From assembly GCA_002336485.1 (NCBI GenBank), contig DDCZ01000090.1, positions 58,548 to 82,309 on the forward strand: a DNA stretch of 23,762 bases. Reading direction: 5' to 3'. Origin of the DNA: Flavobacteriales bacterium UBA1993. Lineage in GTDB: Bacteria > Bacteroidota > Bacteroidia > Flavobacteriales_G > Salibacteraceae. Numbering within the stretch: position 1 is the stretch's first letter; each line of letters opens with the position of its first letter. This document shows positions 7,454 to 13,446 of this stretch, in pieces. Position numbers and translations under genes: made by a program. The notes beneath the pieces were generated by a model, which worked only from the letters and a program-made list of their open reading frames with translations, did not search any database and had not been told where the DNA came from.

Positions 7454-8556
7454 AGTATCCAAGCATTCGGAATTTCATTTCGAACAGAGGCCAGCATTTG
7501 CATGGCCTCTTTTTTTGTGGCAAAACTTGCCACACTCACTCGATGTAAGCTCCCGACTTGCCCAACAATAGATGGGTTAGATCCGTTTAAATTATATAGC
7601 TCCACCATGCCATTGGCATTGTCTATGTCACTGAAGCATCCGCCAATTATATGAAATGGAAGGATTATCTGAGCTGCTTGTTCAACCTTCTCCTCCATCG
7701 AAACTACCAGCGTTTTGTCTCGGGATTCAACCTCGAAGATTTCAACATAACCACTGGATGGATATTTAATACTCGCTTCGAATTCTGGCATTTCCTCCAA
7801 ATCAAAAGCGCTAGTTGAAGGTTCGTATTCTGGGCAAATTTTTTCAGTAAAAGGATTCAAGTCCGAGTAATGAAAGTGACTGCTGTCCTTAAAAAGGGGT
7901 GTCTGAAAGGACACGTACAGTGCGTATCCGATTATGGGAAGTGCAATTGCCGCCGCGATCGCTGCATACGGTCTACGTCTGCGCTGGGAGGATTGCTCCG
8001 CGCTACTCTTTGATCGATCAATTGGAATGACAACGGTTGGTTCTGGCCGCTGCACTGGTGCTTCCTCGATTTTTTCTGGAACGATGGCTAAAGGTCTTTC
8101 CTTCTCAGGTTCAATAAGAGCAGTTCCTGCATTATGGCGGTCAATTTTTTGACCAAAAAACGCATCCAAACCAAAAGAGTTGGTGGAAAACTTGGCGTCC
8201 TTTAGTTGCTCAAATCGAAGACTGCCGTCTGGATTTTGAAAAAGGACTCCAATTTTATCAAAGCTCACTTTCTGATCTTGTTGCAGTGCGCCCTTTAGAT
8301 AAACGCTGTAGTCCTTTAATTCTGAAAGGGCATTCTCAAACTTGACAGATTCTTGCTGCGCAATATATGATGCGAGTAATCCATCATTGTGAACCAATAG
8401 CTTATTAAAGGAGATCTTACGAAAAGGAGGGTCGAAACGGTGATTGACAGGGTTAACTTTAGCTGGGGCGTAGTTGCCTACAAAGCCGCCAAAATCAGGA
8501 ATAATTACGCAGTCGTTTGTAATTAATAGGTCCGCTATGTATTGGTCAAAATTCAA
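7444..8556 (-). CDS. HU-CCDC81 and SPOR domain-containing cell-envelope protein
   Basis: A 370-residue protein with an N-terminal pair of HU-CCDC81 bacterial domains (about 1-135; DCVIIPDFGGFVGNYAPAKV is the signature). A basic stretch QRRRRP precedes one transmembrane helix at about 197-216. A periplasmic linker then leads to a C-terminal SPOR domain (about 302-370; FHIIGGCFSDIDNANGMVEL). SPOR domains bind denuded peptidoglycan, often at the division site; the HU part is thought to face the cytoplasm and may contact nucleic acid or protein, which is inference. The start is a TTG at 8556: an in-frame TAA lies two codons upstream, and the family-conserved N-terminus begins exactly there. A TACTTTG element at 8579-8573 is a possible own promoter; otherwise it follows kdsB by 43 bases. 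Confidence 0.88.
   Translation of the reverse strand: MNFDQYIADLLITNDCVIIPDFGGFVGNYAPAKVNPVNHRFDPPFRKISFNKLLVHNDGLLASYIAQQESVKFENALSELKDYSVYLKGALQQDQKVSFDKIGVLFQNPDGSLRFEQLKDAKFSTNSFGLDAFFGQKIDRHNAGTALIEPEKERPLAIVPEKIEEAPVQRPEPTVVIPIDRSKSSAEQSSQRRRRPYAAIAAAIALPIIGYALYVSFQTPLFKDSSHFHYSDLNPFTEKICPEYEPSTSAFDLEEMPEFEASIKYPSSGYVEIFEVESRDKTLVVSMEEKVEQAAQIILPFHIIGGCFSDIDNANGMVELYNLNGSNPSIVGQVGSLHRVSVASFATKKEAMQMLASVRNEIPNAWILYK
7486..7516 (+). terminator. Rho-independent terminator of rpoD, inside the opposing gene
   Basis: A perfect 8-bp stem, AGAGGCCA (7486-7493) and TGGCCTCT (7503-7510), with a 9-base loop runs directly into seven T residues ending at 7516. It sits within the coding sequence of the HU/SPOR gene on the other strand, where it encodes part of the SPOR domain. 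Confidence 0.85.
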
Positions 8557-8572
8557 TTCTTAGGATAGAAGA

Positions 8573-8579
8573 CAAAGTA
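8573..8579 (-). promoter_or_regulatory. Possible -7 element for the HU/SPOR gene
   Basis: TACTTTG on the minus strand between kdsB and the HU/SPOR gene is the same one-base-shorter variant seen before rpoD and before the gene starting at 13270. It predicts a leader of about 13 bases to the TTG start at 8556. Confidence 0.35.
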
Positions 8580-8599
8580 AAGGAATCAGATTGAGATTC

Positions 8600-9340
8600 T
8601 CAGCTATTCAGGATGGCAATAACGCGGTCTATGTCTTTCGGGATATCCACTGAAATTGAATTGTGATTGGTTTCTAAAGTATCAATCGTATACCCGGCTT
8701 CCAGCCACCTAAGTTGTTCTAGACTTTCTGCCTCCTCCAGGGCTGACGGATCAAGAGCGCTGATTTTTCTCAGCACTTCGGCCTTGTACGCATAGATACC
8801 AATGTGATTCCAATATGTGTGGTAGTCTAGCCAAGAACCCTGGTCTTTGGATTGAAACGGAATTGCTGCACGACTAAAATACAAGGCACGTCCCATGACA
8901 TCGCGCACCACTTTGACCTTACTATAATCGAATAATATTTCCTGAGTATTGATCTTTTTTACCAGCGTAGATATTTGACAGCTTTCCCGCTCAAAGGCAG
9001 AAGCAATTAAATCCAATTGCCCTGGTTCAATAAGCGGCTCATCTCCTTGGATGTTTACGACGACATCACACTTATCTGAGTACTTTTCCAAAACTTCGGC
9101 GCACCGGTCGGTTCCAGTTGAATGCTTGGGGGAGGTCATTACGACTGCGCCTCCAAAGGACTCAACGTGGTTGAAAATTCTTTGATTATCCGTTGCAACA
9201 ATGATTTTTTCGAAATTTTTTGCTTTCATACATTGCTCATACACGCGCTGAATCATGCTCTTCCCTTTAATCTCGACTAAAGGTTTGCCGGGAAACCTTG
9301 TTGACCCAAAACGCGAAGGAATAACGCCTAAAATTTTCAT
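8600..9340 (-). CDS. kdsB: 3-deoxy-manno-octulosonate cytidylyltransferase (CMP-KDO synthetase)
   Basis: Activates KDO with CTP to CMP-KDO for lipopolysaccharide inner-core assembly in the cytoplasm. The 246-residue product starts with the nucleotide-binding signature IPSRFGSTRFPGKPL. It contains ATDNQRI, the NIQGDEPLI motif with the metal-binding Asp, the VKVV strand, and the family block HIGIYAYKAEVL. The ATG at 9340 is chosen rather than an in-frame ATG nine codons upstream (9367), because family similarity starts at MKILGVIPSR and because a promoter-like element lies between the two. Divergent from dprA across a symmetric inverted repeat; the HU/SPOR gene follows on the same strand. Confidence 0.95.
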   Translation of the reverse strand: MKILGVIPSRFGSTRFPGKPLVEIKGKSMIQRVYEQCMKAKNFEKIIVATDNQRIFNHVESFGGAVVMTSPKHSTGTDRCAEVLEKYSDKCDVVVNIQGDEPLIEPGQLDLIASAFERESCQISTLVKKINTQEILFDYSKVKVVRDVMGRALYFSRAAIPFQSKDQGSWLDYHTYWNHIGIYAYKAEVLRKISALDPSALEEAESLEQLRWLEAGYTIDTLETNHNSISVDIPKDIDRVIAILNS

Positions 9341-9346
9341 TGCCCG

Positions 9347-9388
9347 ACGAAAGTAATCAACCAACAACCAATTGAATATTACTTTCGT
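9347..9388. promoter_or_regulatory. Symmetric divergent promoter/operator between kdsB and dprA
   Basis: An 11-bp perfect inverted repeat, ACGAAAGTAAT (9347-9357) and ATTACTTTCGT (9378-9388), with a 20-base spacer, lies between the two start codons. Each arm contains TACTTTCG, one mismatch from TAnnTTTG, directed towards the nearer gene: minus strand 9355-9348 for kdsB, plus strand 9380-9387 for dprA. Predicted leaders are about 4 and 7 bases. It could equally be an operator for a dimeric regulator. Confidence 0.5.
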
Positions 9389-9397
9389 TTAGATCAG

Positions 9398-10498
9398 ATG
9401 AAGGATGAGTTATTCTACCAAATTGCCCTTAAAAAGTTAGAGGGAATAGGCCCTGCTCGAGCAAAAGCTTTGGTGTCATATTGTGGTGGAGTTGAACAAG
9501 TTTTTAAAGCTTCAAAGAGACAGTTGGCAGCGATTCCAGGAATTGGCACCGTCATTTCTTCTCAGATAGATACAGGCCAGGCATATCGACTGGCCGAAGC
9601 AGAAATTAAGTTCATTGAGAAGAATGAAATTAAGCCGCTATTTTATCTTGATCCGCAATATCCTCGACGCCTTAAACATTGTGACGATGGCCCCATTTTA
9701 ATTTATACAAAGGGCCAAATGATCTTGAATCCAACAAAGGTCGTTAGCATAGTAGGCACTCGAACCGCCACCGATTATGGCCGAAAGCTGGTAGATCGGT
9801 TGATCGATGGTCTAAAACCTCATAATGCGCTTATTGTAAGTGGTCTTGCATATGGTATTGATGCAATGGCTCATAAGGCCGCACTGAACGGCGGCCTGCA
9901 AACAGTTGGTGTTATGGGTAACTCACTGGATCGAGTGTATCCAAATCAGCATAAATCTTTGACCGAAAAAATGCTGGAAAATGGGGGCTTGATAAGCGAA
10001 TTTGAACATGGAACAAAACCAGATCGAGAAAATTTTCCCCAACGAAATAGAATCGTGGCTGGAATGTCTGACGTATGCGTAGTAGTCGAGTCTGCAGTAA
10101 AGGGTGGATCAATGATTACAGCGCGTCTTGCTGCAGGTTATAATCGTGATGTAATGGCATTTCCAGGAGCTGCAGACGCGCCAAATTCAAGCGGGTGCAA
10201 TCATTTAATCAAGACTCAACAAGCTCATTTAATCGAAGGGATTAAGGACTTAGAATACATCATGGGTTGGGAGCACGAAGACTTAGGCACTCGGTCGTCT
10301 CAAAAACAACTTTTTGTAGAGTTGACTGATGAAGAACAGAAGGTCTATGAGAGATTAAAAGAAACCTCGACGGAGTCTCTGGACAACATAAGTTTAAATG
10401 CAGGGTTACCGGTAAGCAAGGCATCTACACTATTACTCGAGATGGAGTTTAAAGGTGTTGTGAAGTCACTTCCAGGCAAGGTTTACACATTGGCTTGA
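9398..10498 (+). CDS. dprA: DNA processing protein DprA (Smf)
   Basis: DprA binds incoming single-stranded DNA during natural transformation and loads RecA. The 366-residue protein has an N-terminal helix-hairpin-helix part (LEGIGPARAKALVSYCGG, then AAIPGIGTVISSQI). The Rossmann-like DprA domain shows SIVGTRTATDYG, IVSGLAYGIDAMAHKAAL, ENFPQRNRIVAGMSD and VKGGSMITARLAAGYNRDV. A C-terminal winged-helix domain follows (LDNISLNAGLPVSKASTLLL). All family blocks are present and the length is typical, so the gene appears intact. The ATG at 9398 lies just after the promoter-like arm of the symmetric element. The stop overlaps the convergent hemB by 16 bases. No other competence gene is in the window. 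Confidence 0.95.
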   Translation: MKDELFYQIALKKLEGIGPARAKALVSYCGGVEQVFKASKRQLAAIPGIGTVISSQIDTGQAYRLAEAEIKFIEKNEIKPLFYLDPQYPRRLKHCDDGPILIYTKGQMILNPTKVVSIVGTRTATDYGRKLVDRLIDGLKPHNALIVSGLAYGIDAMAHKAALNGGLQTVGVMGNSLDRVYPNQHKSLTEKMLENGGLISEFEHGTKPDRENFPQRNRIVAGMSDVCVVVESAVKGGSMITARLAAGYNRDVMAFPGAADAPNSSGCNHLIKTQQAHLIEGIKDLEYIMGWEHEDLGTRSSQKQLFVELTDEEQKVYERLKETSTESLDNISLNAGLPVSKASTLLLEMEFKGVVKSLPGKVYTLA

Positions 10499-11466
10499 GC
10501 CACCATTTGGGCGTATTCTTTTGCGAAATAGGTAAGAATAACATCCGCGCCAGCACGTTTGATGCTCAAGAGCATTTCTGGCATTGCACGATCATATTCT
10601 AACCAACCCATTTGTGCAGCGGCTTTTAACATCGCGTACTCACCACTAACATTATATGCAGCAATCGGAATCGGGAACTCCTCCTTGAGCATATGGATGA
10701 CATCTAAGTAGCATAAGGCAGGCTTCACCATCATATAATCCGATCCTTCTATATAGTCTAGCTCGGCTTCAACCAACGCTTCTTTTTTATTCGCCGGATC
10801 CATTTGATAAGATTTCTTGTCGCCAAATTTGGGCGCAGAATCAAGAGCGTCTCTGAAGGGTCCGTAAAAGGCACTTGCATATTTTGCTGTGTAAGACATG
10901 ATGCTCACATCGGTGTGGCCATTATCGTCCAGCTCATCCCGAATATATTCGACCCTTCCATCCATCATATCTGATGGGCCGATGATGTCAGCCCCAGCAT
11001 TAGCCTGTGCCACAGACATTTTCGCAAGAACTTCAAGGGTTTCGTCATTGAGGATCTTTCCATCCTTGACGATACCGTCATGGCCATCCGAACTGTATGG
11101 ATCTAACGCAACGTCTGTCATGATAACTGCCTCCGGAAAACGCGATTTCACCTCTTTAATATACCTCAGGTAAAAATTCTGATCCGAATAAGAATAGGTG
11201 CCATACTGATCTTTAAGAGATTCATCAACGGCGGGGAATAAATCAAAGCATTTCACACCTAGATTCATGCACTCTTCAACCTCAATAAGCAGATTATCCA
11301 GCGAGTATCTGAACTGACCCGGAAGAGATTTAACCTCTGATTTATGGTTCTGACCGTCTACCACAAACAACGGGTAGATTAAGTTTTCTACACCCAATTT
11401 CGTCTCGCGCGCCTGGCTACGGATGACTTCATTCTTTCGATTTCTTCTTGGTCTTCGAAGCATCAT
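10483..11466 (-). CDS. hemB: Porphobilinogen synthase (delta-aminolevulinic acid dehydratase)
   Basis: Condenses two 5-aminolevulinate molecules to porphobilinogen, an early step of haem synthesis. The 327-residue product has both active-site lysines: K195 in MSYTAKYASAFYGPFR and the Schiff-base K248 in YMMVKPALCYLDVI. The metal-site segment, residues 118-131, reads DVALDPYSSDGHDG; the cysteines of zinc-dependent enzymes are replaced by Ala and Asp, so this belongs to the magnesium-type, non-cysteine class. Two adjacent ATGs are possible; the first (11466) is used. Divergent from lgt with interleaved promoter elements, and convergent with dprA with a 16-base overlap. Confidence 0.96.
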   Translation of the reverse strand: MMLRRPRRNRKNEVIRSQARETKLGVENLIYPLFVVDGQNHKSEVKSLPGQFRYSLDNLLIEVEECMNLGVKCFDLFPAVDESLKDQYGTYSYSDQNFYLRYIKEVKSRFPEAVIMTDVALDPYSSDGHDGIVKDGKILNDETLEVLAKMSVAQANAGADIIGPSDMMDGRVEYIRDELDDNGHTDVSIMSYTAKYASAFYGPFRDALDSAPKFGDKKSYQMDPANKKEALVEAELDYIEGSDYMMVKPALCYLDVIHMLKEEFPIPIAAYNVSGEYAMLKAAAQMGWLEYDRAMPEMLLSIKRAGADVILTYFAKEYAQMVAQANV

Positions 11467-11474
11467 GTCAATTC

Positions 11475-11482
11475 TATCTTTG
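11475..11482 (+). promoter_or_regulatory. -7 promoter element of lgt
   Basis: TATCTTTG is a perfect TAnnTTTG match, with a TTG at 11448-11450 (24-base spacer) that lies inside the hemB coding sequence. It lies upstream of the ATG at 11508 and within the longer ORF from 11448, supporting the shorter lgt start. Confidence 0.6.
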
Positions 11483-11485
11483 TCG

Positions 11486-11493
11486 CGAAGGTA
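11486..11493 (-). promoter_or_regulatory. Candidate -7 promoter element of hemB
   Basis: TACCTTCG on the minus strand, one mismatch from consensus, 19 bases before the hemB ATG. It is only three bases from the lgt -7 element of the opposite strand, so polymerase binding at the two should be mutually exclusive. Confidence 0.4.
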
Positions 11494-11507
11494 TTAAACA
11501 CTCTTGC

Positions 11508-12455
11508 ATGGATTCACTACTCTATTTTGTTTGGACAGCCGACCCAATCTTGGTTGAAATTGGCCCCTTAAGTATTCGCTGGTACGGGCTACTATTTGCC
11601 ATGGCATTCATGGCCGGCTTCTACATTCTCCAATGGATATTCAAAAAAGAGGATCGCCCTGCGGCGTGGATGGACTCCGTGTTTATTACAGTTATGATCG
11701 GCACGATCGTTGGCGCTAGGCTTGGCCATGTATTTTTCTACCAGTGGGATTATTATCAAAACAACCTTATGGAAATTCCAATGATTTGGAAAGGCGGGCT
11801 TGCGAGTCATGGAGCTGCCATTGGAATAATGATAGCCTTATATATCTGGAGTAAACGTGTGTCTAAAAAGTCCATTCTTTGGATTTTAGATCGCGTGGTT
11901 ATTGTGGTGGCGTTGTCCGGCTTGTTCATACGAGGGGGAAACTTTGTAAATCATGAAATTGTAGGAGCCAAGACAAAAACAGAGAGCGGAGTTAAGTTTA
12001 TGCGCAACTATGATGATATCACTCCAAACGATGTTCAACAGGTTACTCAGATGTCTGTGTACACGGACGATAATTTAGATAGATCGAAGCTAAATGAGGC
12101 GTATAATGAGTTGATCAACAATGATAAATATGCCGATGTAATTGCTCAGGTGCCCAACAGATATCCTGCGCAGCTCTATGAGGCCATTGCTTACCTATTG
12201 GTGTTTTTAATACTAATGGGTGCTTACATATACACGGGTGTTGGCGCACTCCCTGGGTTTATGTTTGGGGCATACTTGACCTTGGCTTTTACTGCACGAT
12301 TCTTTATTGAATTTTTGAAAGAGGTTCAAGTTGAATTTGAAGAATCCATGGTTTTGGATATGGGACAATGGCTGAGTATACCTTTGGTGTTGGCAGGATT
12401 GTTTTTCACGATTCGTGCATGGATGCTAAAAAACAAAGAAGCCAGTCCATCCTAA
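11508..12455 (+). CDS. lgt: Prolipoprotein diacylglyceryl transferase
   Basis: Lgt transfers diacylglycerol from phosphatidylglycerol to the lipobox cysteine of prelipoproteins in the inner membrane. The 315-residue protein has about seven hydrophobic helices. Recognisable motifs are LSIRWYGLLF; GARLGHVFFYQWDYY; GGLASHGAAIG with H101, matching the essential His of the E. coli enzyme; the Lgt signature RGGNFVNHEIVG at 142-153; RYPAQLYEA; and ARFFIEFLKE. The roughly 60-residue hydrophilic stretch between the signature and PAQLYEA is the periplasmic head region. The ATG at 11508 is preferred over an upstream non-ATG start (TTG, 11448) because the -7 element lies between them and homology begins at MDSLLYF. 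The last codons carry a terminator for the opposite-strand gene pair. Confidence 0.93.
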   Translation: MDSLLYFVWTADPILVEIGPLSIRWYGLLFAMAFMAGFYILQWIFKKEDRPAAWMDSVFITVMIGTIVGARLGHVFFYQWDYYQNNLMEIPMIWKGGLASHGAAIGIMIALYIWSKRVSKKSILWILDRVVIVVALSGLFIRGGNFVNHEIVGAKTKTESGVKFMRNYDDITPNDVQQVTQMSVYTDDNLDRSKLNEAYNELINNDKYADVIAQVPNRYPAQLYEAIAYLLVFLILMGAYIYTGVGALPGFMFGAYLTLAFTARFFIEFLKEVQVEFEESMVLDMGQWLSIPLVLAGLFFTIRAWMLKNKEASPS

Positions 12456-12477
12456 TAAATTAGTTAAGACCGGCTTC
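12428..12477 (-). terminator. Rho-independent terminator of the small-gene pair, inside the lgt 3' end
   Basis: On the minus strand, GAAGCCGGTC (12477-12468) can pair with GACTGGCTTC (12447-12438) with one mismatch, followed by TTTGTTTTTT (12437-12428). The loop has an inner CTAAT/ATTAG stem. There is no T tract on the plus strand, so it points to termination of leftward transcripts. It covers the lgt stop codon. Confidence 0.65.
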
Positions 12478-12507
12478 AAGCCAAACAAAAAGCAAGAGCA
12501 TTATGCT

Positions 12508-12870
12508 TTATACCGCGTGCTCTTCGGCGGTTTGATTTTGTTCACTCAATGTCCAATTGTCCGTGGCGGTGGTTTGCAACCACACGTTCCCGCTTTTTCT
12601 GAACACTTGAGCATTCAATCCATAGTGGTCATGAAACGCTTGTTCGAGTGTGCTCACCTTTTGGTTTCCATGGATGCTTAATTCCCCCGAATTATGGATG
12701 GACCGGATCTCAGACAATCGCTTATGGACGTCGAGCTTAGCATCATCTGAATTCCCCTCACCCTCGGCATGTTCGCGGCTATAAAACTCTAGTTTTAAGT
12801 AAGGAAAGTGCGCGGTGAAGCGGGTTTGAATTTCTTCAAGCGTTTCGGTATCAGTAATTATTATGTCCAT
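12508..12870 (-). CDS. Conserved hypothetical protein, 120 residues
   Basis: I do not recognise a functional family. The protein is soluble with no signal peptide or membrane segment. It looks like an alpha/beta fold: MDIIITDTETLEEIQTRF (strand then helix), PYLKLEFYSRE (strand), then a helix and the segment GELSIHGNQKVSTLEQAF. It ends in a compact block, AQVFRKSGNVWLQTTATDNW, that resembles a repeated motif of Bacteroidota hypotheticals (inference from memory). The ATG at 12870 lies one base after the stop of the upstream gene (TAA-A-ATG), so both are surely co-transcribed and probably coupled. A minus-strand terminator follows. No catalytic motif can be pointed out. Confidence 0.75.
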   Translation of the reverse strand: MDIIITDTETLEEIQTRFTAHFPYLKLEFYSREHAEGEGNSDDAKLDVHKRLSEIRSIHNSGELSIHGNQKVSTLEQAFHDHYGLNAQVFRKSGNVWLQTTATDNWTLSEQNQTAEEHAV

Positions 12871-12871
12871 T

Positions 12872-13270
12872 TTACATCCACTTTGATAGGTAACGATTGA
12901 ATTCCATTTTCAATTCGTGCATTAATTTTCGATTGGTATCAATTCTATCACGCAATGGTCCGTGATCTACAAACAAGACATGATCAACTGCAACCGGGTG
13001 CTCTTTTGCATAGCGTGCAATTTCTTGCTCATGTAGGTTGATATCGTGAAGCAATCCATCCATAGCATTTCGCTCGATGTATAACTGGTTTTGAAAATGA
13101 TCCAACTCTTTTAAGACATCTTTATCTGTGTATCGCTTTGCTACTTCTTCTAAACGTGCCTGGAAGAATGGTAACTCTTCAAGGAAGAATTTCAATTCCT
13201 TCTCCCAACGTTGGTGTTCGAAGTGAAGGTCGTCGATGTGTACTTTCTGCTCTTTTGTTTTTGTTGTCAT
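12872..13270 (-). CDS. Conserved hypothetical helical (coiled-coil) protein, 132 residues
   Basis: Function not recognised. The sequence is almost entirely predicted helix, very rich in Glu, Lys, His and Leu with heptad-like spacing (for example HFEHQRWEKELKFFLEELPF and VLKELDHFQNQLYIERNAMD). It has no signal peptide and no transmembrane segment, so a cytoplasmic coiled-coil or helical-bundle protein is likely. His residues are frequent but do not form a clear metal-binding pattern. The ATG at 13270 follows a TACTTTG promoter-like element (13297-13291). It is the first gene of a two-gene unit, with the 120-residue protein one base downstream, and is divergent from aspS. Confidence 0.75.
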   Translation of the reverse strand: MTTKTKEQKVHIDDLHFEHQRWEKELKFFLEELPFFQARLEEVAKRYTDKDVLKELDHFQNQLYIERNAMDGLLHDINLHEQEIARYAKEHPVAVDHVLFVDHGPLRDRIDTNRKLMHELKMEFNRYLSKWM

Positions 13271-13290
13271 GGCTTTTTCTATTTCTACAA

Positions 13291-13297
13291 CAAAGTA
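13291..13297 (-). promoter_or_regulatory. Possible -7 element for the small-gene pair
   Basis: TACTTTG on the minus strand, preceded by C as in the rpoD upstream region (CTACTTTG in both). About 17 bases of leader to the ATG at 13270. No TTG at -33 distance. Confidence 0.35.
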
Positions 13298-13320
13298 GGC
13301 TGTTGGAGATTGGAGTCTTT

Positions 13321-13374
13321 ATGACGGCAGTCATTAATGTCATTGATAAGGGTCAAATTCAGCGTCAATTTGAC
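13321..13374. repeat. Cluster of GTCA-containing repeats upstream of aspS
   Basis: Within 54 bases there are: ATGAC-GGCA-GTCAT (13321-13334), a 5-bp inverted repeat; a 9-bp tandem direct repeat, GTCATTAAT (13330-13338) and GTCATTGAT (13339-13347); and a perfect 8-bp inverted repeat, GTCAAATT (13352-13359) and AATTTGAC (13367-13374), with a 7-base spacer. The block is non-coding and ends 45 bases before the aspS -7 element, a position suited to an operator. Function unknown. Confidence 0.5.
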
Positions 13375-13419
13375 ATAGAAAAACAGGACTAATATTTTCT
13401 CTACGCATAATGGTATCTA

Positions 13420-13427
13420 TACCTTCG
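13420..13427 (+). promoter_or_regulatory. Candidate -7 promoter element of aspS
   Basis: TACCTTCG, identical to the elements before hemJ and hemB and one mismatch from TAnnTTTG. The predicted leader before the ATG at 13447 is about 16 bases; an in-frame TTG at 13438 is therefore a less likely start. Confidence 0.45.
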
Positions 13428-13446
13428 CGGTCTCAAATTGATAGGG

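Noticed and set aside
10490..10502. TGGCT-TG-AGCCA hairpin at the dprA/hemB junction as a terminator
   Set aside because: The stem is five bases with a two-base loop and no T tract on either strand.
11448..11507. Longer lgt reading frame beginning at 11448
   Set aside because: It starts with a TTG inside hemB and contains the lgt -7 box; homology begins at the ATG at 11508.
13138..13392. Reading frame on the plus strand between the small-gene pair and aspS
   Set aside because: It is the shadow of the helical-protein gene for half its length, has a low-complexity Leu-rich start, and its tail covers the repeat block.
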